Below are positions 8,576 to 16,700 of a DNA stretch of 64,000 nucleotides, one piece after another. The notes under the pieces are model-generated. The model made no database searches. It was not told the DNA's origin and was given only the letters and a program-made list of their open reading frames with translations. The number at the start of each line of letters is the position of its first letter. Position 1 is the stretch's first letter. The position numbers were made by a program, and so were the translations under genes. This DNA is from Arthrobacter sp. FW305-BF8 (GTDB lineage Bacteria; Actinomycetota; Actinomycetes; Actinomycetales; Micrococcaceae), in assembly GCF_021789315.1 (NCBI RefSeq), contig NZ_CP084561.1, positions 1,178,001 through 1,242,000 of the forward strand, given 5' to 3'.

Positions 8576-9316
8576 CTAGCGCTGAACCAGTGTCATTTCG
8601 AAGCTGTAGGAGTCGCCGCGGTAGACGTGGTGTCCGGTCTCCACGTTCCGGCCCGTGTCATCGACGGCGGTGCGTTCCATGGTGACCAGGGCTGAGCCCG
8701 GTTCCGTCTCAAGCAGGGGAGCCTGGTAGTCGTTGGCCACCATGGCGCCGATGCGCTGTGTGGCCAGCCGGAAGTTGACGCCGCCGCTGCGCAGGATGCC
8801 GTACAGGCCCTGCGCCTTCAGCAGGTCCTCGTCGATGTGCGTGATGTCGTCGCGCACCCAGTTCTCCATCAGGGCTAGCGGCTTGCCGCCCACTTTCCGG
8901 AGCCGGGTGAAATGGTAGACCTTGGCCCCGGCGGCGAGATGCAGAGCCTCCCGGGTGGCGGCGTCGGCCTCGATGTGCGCAAAGGTGAGCACCTCGGTGG
9001 TGGGCTTGCTGCCGTTGTTCGTCAGGTCGTCGTACAGGCTGGACAGCTCAAGCGGGCGGCGGACCTGGCTGGACACCACCTGCGTGCCGACACCCCGCTT
9101 GCGGACCAGGAGCCCGGAGCGGACCAGTTCATCCATCGCCTTGCGCATGGTGGGGCGCGAGAGGTTCAACTGGGCGGCGAGATCAATCTCGTTCTCCAGC
9201 CGGCTCCCGGGTTCCAACAGGCCGGTATGGATGGCAGCCTCAATGCCCTGGACGATCTGATGGTACAGCGGCACCGGCGACGAGCGGTCGATGCTGAGGT
9301 GTAGTTGATTCGCCAT
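8576..9316 (-). CDS. iolR: GntR/UTRA-family regulator, probable inositol repressor
   Basis: 246 residues starting MANQLHLSIDRSSPVPLYHQ. N-terminal GntR winged helix (LENEIDLAAQLNLSRPTMRKAMDELVRSGLLVRKRGVGTQV, ~40-80), then a UTRA ligand domain (~90-240). AAGGGAG precedes the ATG at 9316. GntR-type IolR controls inositol genes in corynebacteria, and the adjacency to iolB supports that role here. An inverted repeat upstream of its start fits autoregulation. The symbol is inferred from family and context. Confidence 0.75.
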   Translation of the reverse strand: MANQLHLSIDRSSPVPLYHQIVQGIEAAIHTGLLEPGSRLENEIDLAAQLNLSRPTMRKAMDELVRSGLLVRKRGVGTQVVSSQVRRPLELSSLYDDLTNNGSKPTTEVLTFAHIEADAATREALHLAAGAKVYHFTRLRKVGGKPLALMENWVRDDITHIDEDLLKAQGLYGILRSGGVNFRLATQRIGAMVANDYQAPLLETEPGSALVTMERTAVDDTGRNVETGHHVYRGDSYSFEMTLVQR

Positions 9317-9361
9317 TGAGTGCTCCCTTTGCGCTGCAGGTTCCTGCGTCCAGAAGGCCTG

Positions 9362-9395
9362 TATGTCAGTGCATGTCCGTTTGTTAGGACATACT
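9362..9395. promoter_or_regulatory. Inverted-repeat operator upstream of the GntR gene
   Basis: ATGTCC (9373-9378) and GGACAT (9387-9392) face each other around a 7-bp spacer, and another TATGTC half lies at 9362. Read on the minus strand, the right half is TGTCCTAACA. That fits the degenerate consensus KGWCHTRACA I recall for Corynebacterium glutamicum IolR. It sits about 45 bp before the regulator start. Confidence 0.6.
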
Positions 9396-9493
9396 CTGAT
9401 TTTGATCATAGCAGGGCGCCGCCGGCAGTCAAGGAACGCGGCAGATGGCGGCCGCGGGCAGGGCGTCGCTGGCAGTCAGGGGCCAGCGGGCAG

Positions 9494-10522
9494 TCAGCGC
9501 GTGCGGCATGCCTCCACGAACACGCGGAACGGGGCAAGCCTCTGCTCCTCGGTCAGTTCCATGGCCTCCGGGTGCCACTGCACCGAGGCGACCCACCGCT
9601 CGGGATCCTCCAGTGCCTCCACCGTGCCGTCATCCGCCACCGCGGTCACCAGCAGCCCCGGCGCCACCCGGTCCACAGCCTGATGATGGCCGGAAGCGAT
9701 CTTGACCTCCATTGCGCGTACGTCGCCCGAGTCTGTGTCACCTGTGGGCGCCTCGCCCTCACCGGCAGGGGCAGTCCCGCCGGCCTCCGGAAATTCGGCG
9801 GCGGCGTACATCTTCGCCACCTTGGATCCCGGGGTGATGGTCACCTCGTGCCAGACCCACGGCCTGTTGGCCGCTGCCGGAATCTGGCGGTGCGGCACGG
9901 TACCCGGAGTCATGTCCTGGACCAGCGTTCCGCCGTAGAGGACATTGAGCAGCTGGTGCCCGCGGCAGATTCCCAGCACCGGCGTGCCGGCATCGAGTGC
10001 GCGCCGCGCCACCGCGATGTCCAGCCGGTCCTGCTCCGCATTGACGTCATAGAGCGTGGGCCCCGGTGCCTCGCCGTAGAGGCGCGGGTCCACGTCGCCG
10101 CCGCCGGGAAGTACGACGCCGTCAAGCGCCTCGGGCGCGTCCGGCGCCCTATCGCCGTCGGAAGTTCCGCCGTCGGCCGTTCCGCTGTTGGGTTCGCCGC
10201 TCGGTCCGGCTTCCAGCGACTCGGCGGTAAGCAGCACCGGCTCGCCGCCCACATCGCGGATGAGGCTGACAATGCAGCCGAAGAGGTTGTTGGCCTTTGC
10301 CACCCGCGGGTCCGGATCTGCCGAGCTGCTCAGCCGGACCGGGATGCCGATCCGCGGCCGGCGCTCATCGCGCGGCGCCGCACTCTGTACCTCGCCTGCA
10401 TCCGGCGCTGCATCCGGCGCTGTGTCCGGGTTCTGCGCTGCGTCTGGGGTCTGCGCCGTTCCTGGGGTCTGCACTGTTCCTGAATTCCGCGGTGAATTCT
10501 GCATCCTCAAATTCTGCCCCAT
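9494..10522 (-). CDS. Gamma-glutamyl-gamma-aminobutyrate hydrolase family protein
   Basis: 342 residues, class I glutamine-amidotransferase fold of the PuuD type. The nucleophile elbow is LGICRGHQLLN; the His/Glu partners are in WHPEAME near the C-terminus. The nearby AGDVRAMEVKIASGHHQ and PGGGDVDPRLYGE segments are typical of PuuD-like hydrolases. The first ~50 residues are Pro/Ala/Thr/Asp low-complexity text, and two further acidic/Gly-rich insertions interrupt the core. The start may be ATG 10522 or 10504. Hydrolysis of a gamma-glutamyl-amine or a related amide is inferred; no polyamine genes adjoin. Confidence 0.8.
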   Translation of the reverse strand: MGQNLRMQNSPRNSGTVQTPGTAQTPDAAQNPDTAPDAAPDAGEVQSAAPRDERRPRIGIPVRLSSSADPDPRVAKANNLFGCIVSLIRDVGGEPVLLTAESLEAGPSGEPNSGTADGGTSDGDRAPDAPEALDGVVLPGGGDVDPRLYGEAPGPTLYDVNAEQDRLDIAVARRALDAGTPVLGICRGHQLLNVLYGGTLVQDMTPGTVPHRQIPAAANRPWVWHEVTITPGSKVAKMYAAAEFPEAGGTAPAGEGEAPTGDTDSGDVRAMEVKIASGHHQAVDRVAPGLLVTAVADDGTVEALEDPERWVASVQWHPEAMELTEEQRLAPFRVFVEACRTR

Positions 10523-10545
10523 ATCCGGCCGGTTAGGCTGGCCCG

Positions 10546-11013
10546 ATGAATAACCGCTATCTGGTGTCCCGGGACCGCTTCATTGCCGCGGCGCCGGACG
10601 TGGTCTTCGAGGTCCTGGCCACTCCCGCGTTGCACAGCGAAATCGACGGATCAGGCACCGTTAAGGGCGCCCAGCCGCGGGGTCCGCTGCGTCTTGGCCC
10701 GGGAGCCAAATTCGGCATGGAAATGAGGACCAGGGTTGATTACCGGATCCTCAATACCGTCACTGAGTTCGAGGAGGGCCGGCGGATCGGCTGGCGCCAC
10801 TTCTACGGGCATGTGTGGCGTTACCTGCTGGAGCCGGCCACGGACAGCAGCGGCGTGCCCGGAACGCTGGTGACAGAACAGTGGGATGCGTGCCTTGTCC
10901 GCGGCAAATTCCTGCTCCGCCTCGCCGGCTACCTGGGCCGCCATCCGGCGAATATCGACAGGACGCTTGCCAGGCTGGACACATACGTTACGGGCGCCCA
11001 AGCCGCGGGCTGA
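10546..11013 (+). CDS. SRPBCC-family (polyketide cyclase/dehydrase-like) protein
   Basis: 155 residues. The beta-rich START-like helix-grip fold is suggested by SRDRFIAAAPDVVFEVLATPALHSEIDGSG at the start, VTEFEEGRRIGWRHF in the middle and an amphipathic C-terminal helix. Ligand and role are unknown. It is divergent from the amidotransferase gene with only 23 bp between starts. The stop is about 80 bp before the FadR-type gene. Confidence 0.75.
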   Translation: MNNRYLVSRDRFIAAAPDVVFEVLATPALHSEIDGSGTVKGAQPRGPLRLGPGAKFGMEMRTRVDYRILNTVTEFEEGRRIGWRHFYGHVWRYLLEPATDSSGVPGTLVTEQWDACLVRGKFLLRLAGYLGRHPANIDRTLARLDTYVTGAQAAG

Positions 11014-11095
11014 CGCACATCGTGCCGTTTTTACTGGGACTGCGCGGGTTTCGGTAGTGTTGGGAGCAATAGGCAAGGCGAAAGTAGGGCAGTCG

Positions 11096-11803
11096 ATGGG
11101 GCGCAGGACACTTGTTGACGACCTGGTTGACGGTCTGCTGGACGACATTCTTGACGGCAGGCTCAAGCCGCATGATGCGCTGCCGCCGGAAGCCGACATC
11201 GCCAAGGCCTACGACGTAAGCCGGCTGACTGCCCGCGAAGCGCTGAAGGCACTCCGGGCACAGAACATCCTTTACGTCAAAGCCGGCCGCGGAACGTTCG
11301 TGAACCCTCCAGACAGCTGGACCGGCCTAGACGCGATCATCAAGGCGGCGTCCCACGGCAACGCGGACGACCAGGTTTCCCGCGGCCTGATCGAGGTGCG
11401 GCGCATGGTGGAGACCGGCGCCGCCGCGCTCGCGGCCAGGCGCCACTCCGCGGAGCACGCCGAGGAGATGCGGGCATCCATCGCGGACATGAAGAGGTTC
11501 CACCAGGCCGGCGACCTTGACGGGTTCGTGGCGGCGGACATTGCCTTCCACGACACTGTCCTGAAGGCCTCCGGCAACCCGTTTGTCCGGGCACTCCTGG
11601 CCCAGTTGGGCCAGTCCCTCTACCGCGCCCGCCGCGAGACGTCGGCCATCGAGGAGATCCAGCGGCACGCCATCGCCTTCCATCAGCGCGTGCTGGAGAG
11701 CATCCTCACCGGCGACCCCGAATTGGCCCGCAAGGCCATGGACGAGCATATGGACCAGACCTTCGAGGACTACGAACGCTACGTCCACGGAAATCGTTCC
11801 TAG
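11096..11803 (+). CDS. FadR-type (GntR/FCD) transcriptional regulator
   Basis: 235 residues. N-terminal winged helix (LPPEADIAKAYDVSRLTAREALKALRAQNILYVKAGRGTFV, ~30-70), then the all-helical FCD ligand domain with metal-site residues in VAADIAFHDTVL, RHAIAFHQRVLESI and AMDEHMDQTFEDY. FCD regulators usually sense carboxylates or sugar acids. It precedes a sugar-acid-type MFS gene and an SDR gene, its likely targets. ATG 11096 is chosen; a GTG at about 11057 in the same frame would add 13 residues. Confidence 0.88.
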   Translation: MGRRTLVDDLVDGLLDDILDGRLKPHDALPPEADIAKAYDVSRLTAREALKALRAQNILYVKAGRGTFVNPPDSWTGLDAIIKAASHGNADDQVSRGLIEVRRMVETGAAALAARRHSAEHAEEMRASIADMKRFHQAGDLDGFVAADIAFHDTVLKASGNPFVRALLAQLGQSLYRARRETSAIEEIQRHAIAFHQRVLESILTGDPELARKAMDEHMDQTFEDYERYVHGNRS

Positions 11804-11812
11804 GCTCTGTAA

Positions 11813-11843
11813 ACCCGGCGATTCTGCCGGGTCCGCCCTTTTC
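11813..11843 (+). terminator. Probable intrinsic terminator after the FadR-type gene
   Basis: ACCCGGC-GATTCT-GCCGGGT stem (11813-11832) followed by CCGCCCTTTTC, 10 bp after the stop. Confidence 0.65.
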
Positions 11844-11897
11844 ATCTTGACGTAACGCTCGTCACCCTCCTATGCTTTTGGTCATGTTCTTCCGTCA

Positions 11898-11910
11898 GAT
11901 GTCTGACATC
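11898..11910. promoter_or_regulatory. Perfect 13-bp palindrome, likely FCD-regulator operator
   Basis: GATGTCTGACATC is a perfect palindrome about 105 bp upstream of the MFS start. The form GTC-n-GAC is typical of FadR-subfamily sites. The adjacent FadR-type protein is the obvious candidate to bind it. Confidence 0.65.
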
Positions 11911-12014
11911 AGATCGAATGCAGACATTCCCCTCTGAAGCGGACAGAACCCCATCAGAAAGCATCGGATTCCCCGCGCGAAGCCGCCGGACCGGAACCGA
12001 CAGACAGAAGGTCG

Positions 12015-13382
12015 ATGATGACTTCATTCACCACAAAGTCCTCCGGACTTGGCGAGCTTGGAGACCGCACGCTCCGCAAGGTCCGCCGACGCGTAATGCC
12101 CCTGATTGTGCTCCTCTACTTCATCGCGTACCTCGACCGGAACAACGTCGGCTTCGCGAAGCTGACCATGAGCGAGGACATCGGCCTGAGCGCCGCAGCC
12201 TACGGCCTGGGCGCCGGCATCTTCTTCCTCGGCTACGCCGTACTCGAAATCCCGAGCAACGCCGGCATGTACAAGTTCGGTGCCCGCAAGTGGCTGGCCC
12301 GCATCCTCATCACCTGGGGCATCTTCGCAGCGGCCATGGCCCTGGTGAACGGCGAAACCACCTACTACATCATCCGCTTCCTGCTGGGCGCGGCCGAGGC
12401 CGGCTTCTTTCCCGCCATCCTCTTCTACCTGACCCTGTGGTTCCCGGCTGCACAGCGGGTCACGGTACTGGGCATCTTCATCCTGGCGCAGCCCATCTCC
12501 AACGCACTGGGTGCCCCGGTGTCCGGCCTGCTCCTCCAGATGGACGGCATCATGGGCCTGCAGGGCTGGCAGTGGCTCTACATCATTGAAGGCATCCCCG
12601 CCATCCTGCTGGGCGTGCTGACCCCCTTCCTGATGACGGACCGTCCGCGGGACGCCAAGTGGCTGGATGCCGACGAGCGCGAATGGCTCGCCACCACCAT
12701 GGATGCCGAACTGGCCGCCAAGTCCAAGGGCAGCAGCCACAACTTCCTGGCAGGCCTGAAGGACAAGCGCACCATCGTCTACTCGGCCCTCTACTTCGGC
12801 CTGGTCTGCGGCATCTACGGCCTGGGCCTCTGGATGCCCACCATCGTCGCAGCCCTGGGCAAGTTCTCCACCGCCGAGGTCGGATTCATTGTCCTCATCC
12901 CGTACGCCATCGCCGCGGTCTTCGTCTACTTCTGGAGCAAGCGGGCTGACAAGACCGGCAAGCGTGCCTGGCACAGCGCCGTCAGCATGGTCCTCGCCGG
13001 CTTGGGCCTGCTCGCCGCCGGTTTCCTGCTTCCGGTCAACCCTGTCCTGGCACTCATTGCCCTGACCGCCTCGGCCATGGGCATCTACGGGGCCATTGCG
13101 CCGTTCCTGTCGATGCCGTCCGCAGCGCTCACCGGCGCAGCCGCGGCCTCCGGCCTGGCGATGGTCAACTCGCTGGGCAACCTGGGCGGATTCGTTGCCC
13201 CCTACGCAGTGGGGATCCTGAAGGACGCCACCGGCAACAACCAGAGCGGCCTGCTGTTCCTCTCCTTCTGCCTGTGCGTCACGGCCGGGGCCACCTACCT
13301 CTATGCCCGCAAGCGCCCCGAAGGCGATGCCGCGCTGGATCCGGCAGTCAAAGCCACCGCAGACGTTCCGGCCAGCCGCTAA
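12015..13382 (+). CDS. MFS transporter, anion:cation symporter (sugar-acid) family
   Basis: 455 residues, about 12 membrane segments. ACS-family signatures: VMPLIVLLYFIAYLDRNNVGFAKL in helix 1, GAGIFFLGYAVLEIPSN, LGAAEAGFFPAILFYLTLWFP and LNSLGNLGGFVAPY-type text near helix 11. Members import tartrate, glucarate, galactonate and similar acids with protons. ATG 12015 follows AGAAGG; ATG 12018 is equally possible. It forms a likely operon with the SDR gene 36 bp downstream and is paralogous to the transporter at 51989. Confidence 0.87.
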   Translation: MMTSFTTKSSGLGELGDRTLRKVRRRVMPLIVLLYFIAYLDRNNVGFAKLTMSEDIGLSAAAYGLGAGIFFLGYAVLEIPSNAGMYKFGARKWLARILITWGIFAAAMALVNGETTYYIIRFLLGAAEAGFFPAILFYLTLWFPAAQRVTVLGIFILAQPISNALGAPVSGLLLQMDGIMGLQGWQWLYIIEGIPAILLGVLTPFLMTDRPRDAKWLDADEREWLATTMDAELAAKSKGSSHNFLAGLKDKRTIVYSALYFGLVCGIYGLGLWMPTIVAALGKFSTAEVGFIVLIPYAIAAVFVYFWSKRADKTGKRAWHSAVSMVLAGLGLLAAGFLLPVNPVLALIALTASAMGIYGAIAPFLSMPSAALTGAAAASGLAMVNSLGNLGGFVAPYAVGILKDATGNNQSGLLFLSFCLCVTAGATYLYARKRPEGDAALDPAVKATADVPASR

Positions 13383-13418
13383 AAACCCATCCGAGAACCA
13401 CCCGAAGGAATACCCGCA

Positions 13419-14195
13419 ATGAGCTCAATCACCCCTTTCCCCGCAGAGCGCACCGTTGTGCTGACCGGCGCGGCGTCTGCCCGCGGCATCGGCCGCGCGG
13501 CAGCTGACCGCATGGCCAGCGAAGGCTGGTCCATCGCGATCCTGGACATCAACGCCGAGGACGCTAAGGCCGCGGCCGCGGAGATCGGGTCCAACCGCGC
13601 AGTGAAGGCGATCGGCGTCGGGGCCGACGTCTCCGACGAGGCATCCGTGGACCGGGCCATCACGGAAGTCGAAGAGTCGTTGCCGCCGATCGTGGCCCTT
13701 GCCAACCTGGCCGGCATCAGCTCGCCGACGCCCTTCATGGAAACCACCGTTGCCGAGTGGGACAAGGTCTTCGCGATCAACATGCGCGGTACCTTCGTGG
13801 TGTCACAGCGGGTCCTCAAGGGAATGATCGAACGCAAGCTCGGCCGCATCGTCAGCATTTCCTCCATCTCGGCCCAGCGCGGCGGAGGGACCTACTCCAA
13901 GGTTGCCTACAGCGCCTCCAAGGCCGGCATCGTCGGCTTCACCCGCGCCCTGGCCCGCGAGGTCGGCGAGTTCGGCGTCACCGTGAACGCCATCGCCCCC
14001 GGCCCGATCGACACCGACATCATGGGCGGCACGTTGAGCGAGGAGCGCAAGGCACAGATGTCCGAGGGCATCATGATGGGCCGCGTGGGAACCCGCGAGG
14101 AAGTTGCTGCGCTGATCTCCTTCCTGCTGGGTGCGGACTCGGGCTACATCACGGCCGCGACCTACGACATCAACGGCGGCCTGCAGGTTTCCTGA
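13419..14195 (+). CDS. Short-chain dehydrogenase/reductase
   Basis: 258 residues, classical SDR. Cofactor motif TGAASARGIGRA (residues ~13-24), NLAGISSP in place of NNAG, catalytic Ser in SISSISAQRGGG, and the Tyr-x3-Lys pair in YSASKAG. NAIAPGPIDTDIMGG follows. It probably oxidises a hydroxyl of the compound imported by the upstream MFS protein. It is closely similar to the SDR at 51062, including the shared SAQRGGGT and PGPIDTDIMGGTLS stretches. Confidence 0.9.
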   Translation: MSSITPFPAERTVVLTGAASARGIGRAAADRMASEGWSIAILDINAEDAKAAAAEIGSNRAVKAIGVGADVSDEASVDRAITEVEESLPPIVALANLAGISSPTPFMETTVAEWDKVFAINMRGTFVVSQRVLKGMIERKLGRIVSISSISAQRGGGTYSKVAYSASKAGIVGFTRALAREVGEFGVTVNAIAPGPIDTDIMGGTLSEERKAQMSEGIMMGRVGTREEVAALISFLLGADSGYITAATYDINGGLQVS

Positions 14196-14213
14196 CCCGT
14201 CCGTTCCCGCCCC

Positions 14214-14271
14214 ACTGGGTAGCAGTTGTGGGCGTTCCCAGCGCTGGGAACGCCCACAACTGCTACCCAGT
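14214..14271. repeat. Long intergenic palindrome, copy B1
   Basis: A perfect 58-bp palindrome with no loop: half-site ACTGGGTAGCAGTTGTGGGC continuing GTTCCCAGC, then its exact reverse complement. It lies between the SDR gene and the LOG-family gene. The inner GGGCGTTCCCAG...TGGGAACGCCC recurs in the palindrome at 46364. Confidence 0.92.
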
Positions 14272-14323
14272 TGGGTCGCTTTGGCTCCGGCGTCCGCCAA
14301 GACACCGCACTAGGCTGGGCACC

Positions 14324-15457
14324 ATGAACCCCTCCGGCAGCCTGAACCCCAGCCCGCGGACCCTTGAGGTGAACAGCGTCGCCAGCTTCGACCGGCTGGT
14401 GAGTGCCGGGGCCCGGGCGATGCACGGCTGGCATGCGCAGTCGCTTGACCTCCGCGGACGCGGCAGCGCCCTGGCCGCCCTGGACGCCGAGGGTGCGATT
14501 TTCCTGGGCTGCACCTTCGACCCGGGCGTGGAGGCAACACTTCGCAGCCGCGGCGCACTGATTTTTCCGCGGCTGACCGGTGTTCCGTTCAATCCGTACC
14601 GGGCGGGGCTCTACACCCCGCAGGAGCTGTACGCGGGCATCGTCGACGAGCCCTACGAGAAAACCCCCGACGCCTTGGTCTACCAATGGAGCATGCGGCC
14701 GGGCCAGCGGAACCGCCTCGATTCCACGCTCGCGGCAGCCCTGCACGATCACGCCGTCGGCGATGCCCTGGAGGAGTTCGTCCGCGGCCTCAACAGCAGG
14801 GGCCGTTCCATCGTCGGGGTTATGGGCGGCCACGCGCTGCAGCGGGGGACCGCCGGCTTCGCCGCCGCTGCCACGCTGGGACGGCTCCTGGCCCGCCGCG
14901 GCCACCTGGTGGCCACCGGCGGCGGGCCCGGGGCCATGGAGGCGGCGAACCTGGGTGCCTACGTCAGCGCGGCCGACGACGACGATTTCCACAGTGTGCT
15001 TCGAGAGGTTGCGGCCGTCCCCGGCTTCCGCCCCTCGGTGTCCGCGTGGGCACGGGTTGCGGCTGCCGCCGTCGAACGCTTTCCGGGCGGAACGGCGTCC
15101 CTCGGCATTCCCACCTGGTTTTACGGCCACGAGCCGCCCAACTATTTCGCCACCCACATCGCCAAATACTTCGCCAATGCCGTCCGCGAGGCCATTCTCC
15201 TGGAGGTCTGCAACGGCGGGATCGTGTTCCTGCCCGGTGCAGCAGGCACCGTTCAGGAGATCTTCCAGGATGCCTGCGAGAACTACTACGGCGCCCAGGA
15301 GACCATGACGCCCATGGTGCTGGTGGGCCGGGAACACTGGGAGGAGCGGTTTCCGGCCTGGCCCATGCTGCAAAGCCTGGCCGCCGGCCGGGCCATGGAG
15401 CAGCGCATCTTCCTGGTGGACAGCGTGGACGAGGCGCTGGCGGTCCTCGGCGAGTGA
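14324..15457 (+). CDS. LOG-family (TIGR00725-like) nucleotide-binding protein
   Basis: 377 residues. Rossmann-like Lysine-decarboxylase/LOG fold with VGVMGGHALQRG, VATGGGPGAMEAANLG and the phosphate-binding loop FLPGAAGTVQEIFQDA, corresponding to the family's PGGxGTxxE. LOG proteins release cytokinin-type bases from nucleotides or act as nucleosidases, but long bacterial members like this are largely uncharacterised. About 130 extra N-terminal residues precede the fold. No operon partner is evident, and the start context has no strong ribosome site. Confidence 0.78.
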   Translation: MNPSGSLNPSPRTLEVNSVASFDRLVSAGARAMHGWHAQSLDLRGRGSALAALDAEGAIFLGCTFDPGVEATLRSRGALIFPRLTGVPFNPYRAGLYTPQELYAGIVDEPYEKTPDALVYQWSMRPGQRNRLDSTLAAALHDHAVGDALEEFVRGLNSRGRSIVGVMGGHALQRGTAGFAAAATLGRLLARRGHLVATGGGPGAMEAANLGAYVSAADDDDFHSVLREVAAVPGFRPSVSAWARVAAAAVERFPGGTASLGIPTWFYGHEPPNYFATHIAKYFANAVREAILLEVCNGGIVFLPGAAGTVQEIFQDACENYYGAQETMTPMVLVGREHWEERFPAWPMLQSLAAGRAMEQRIFLVDSVDEALAVLGE

Positions 15458-15501
15458 AGGCGCCCCGCTGGAATGAGACCCCGCCGGAATAAGGAGGCGG
15501 C

Positions 15502-16542
15502 TTACAGGTCCTTGCGGCAGGGTGCTTTGCCCAGTTGATACAGGCCGTTCAGGTCCCCGGCCGCGAAGCCGTCGGGGGCGCCGATCTCCGGATACATGAG
15601 CTGTACGGGGTCGTCAACGTGCTCCAGCCCCATCACGTGGCCCAATTCATGCAGGATGACGGCGGTGGCATAGGCGGTGCCGTCGGGGCGTTCCAGTTCC
15701 GCGGCCATCTGCGGGGCATCGAGTTCCAGGCTGCCGGTGACGTAGCTCTTGGGCCCGTTTCCGTAGCTGTAGTAGGTGCTGCCGCCGGTGCCGATGACCT
15801 TGCCGCCCAGCTTGGGAGCCGCGTCCGGTGTGGTCCAGCTGATGAGCATGGGTGCCCAGCGGTCGCCGTAGGCCCCTGGCTGGTAGGGGGCGCGCTGGTC
15901 CGAGGGCTTCTCGTCGGTGGCTCCGTCGTCGACAAACTGGATGCCGGTGGCGCGCGAGATCTCCTGGACCGCCAGCGAAACCAGGCCCGCTGCGCCGTCC
16001 GGCGCAAGGCTGGCATTTACGACGTAATGCAGCGGACGGCAGGGTGAGTAGCCCACGGGGGAGCCGTCAGTGTTCACAGCCAGAAATTTGTACGAGCTGC
16101 TGGGCTCCGGAGGTGGCGCCGGCGTGCCCAGCGGAGCGGCTGCTTCCTCGAGGCCCGACGGCGGTGCGCCACCGGTACTGCCTGGGCCTCCGGGCGCGCC
16201 GTACTCCGCCCCACCAGACTCGCCGCCGTGCCCGGGTTGCCCAGTCTGGCCAACTGGATCCAGGCCTGCCACATCCTGGCCGGCCTGATCCTCGCCAGAA
16301 GCGTCCCGGCCGGAATCATCCTGCCGGGACGCGGGCAGGTCCCCGGACCCGATGCGGAAGTTCAGCACGCCCGCAAAGCGCGGATCCCCGTAAGCCATTC
16401 CGGCCGCAAGGAATGCTGCACAACCGAGGGCAGCGAGCACGATCAGACAGCGGACAAATCTCGCCGCCGCGGTGGCCGGCCCCGAATGCCGCGGCAGGTG
16501 CCGGTGCCGGCGTTGAATGCGACCGGGGTAGTGACCCTCCAC
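15502..16542 (-). CDS. Exported matrixin-type zinc metalloprotease
   Basis: 346 residues. GTG 16542 is chosen because AAAGGGG lies 5 nt upstream. One hydrophobic segment (FVRCLIVLAALGCAAFLAAGMA, ~29-50) acts as signal or anchor. A Gly/Pro/Ser/Asp-rich linker follows (~60-145). The catalytic domain has ILHELGHVMGLEHVDDPVQLMYP: the HExxHxxGxxH zinc motif plus the downstream Met of the metzincin Met-turn. It is probably secreted or surface-attached and degrades extracellular protein; the substrate is unknown. The frame is open upstream but lacks a start with comparable context. Confidence 0.85.
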   Translation of the reverse strand: MEGHYPGRIQRRHRHLPRHSGPATAAARFVRCLIVLAALGCAAFLAAGMAYGDPRFAGVLNFRIGSGDLPASRQDDSGRDASGEDQAGQDVAGLDPVGQTGQPGHGGESGGAEYGAPGGPGSTGGAPPSGLEEAAAPLGTPAPPPEPSSSYKFLAVNTDGSPVGYSPCRPLHYVVNASLAPDGAAGLVSLAVQEISRATGIQFVDDGATDEKPSDQRAPYQPGAYGDRWAPMLISWTTPDAAPKLGGKVIGTGGSTYYSYGNGPKSYVTGSLELDAPQMAAELERPDGTAYATAVILHELGHVMGLEHVDDPVQLMYPEIGAPDGFAAGDLNGLYQLGKAPCRKDL

Positions 16543-16700
16543 TGCACCCCTTTCACGGCATTCCTCGGCGGCGTCGCCCCGACACGGGAAACAAGCATCA
16601 GGCAAACAGGCCCACTTTACAGTTCCGCCCGCCAGGCTAGGAAACCAGCTGGCCAGGAAACGAGTTGCGGGGCCCGGGAAAATCAGGCAATCCCCGACAA

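Noticed and set aside
10381..10500. Tandem repeat in the amidotransferase N-terminus as a separate repeat element
   Set aside because: The GCATCCGGCGCTG-like repeats lie within the coding frame and simply encode the Ala/Pro/Asp/Thr low-complexity leader.
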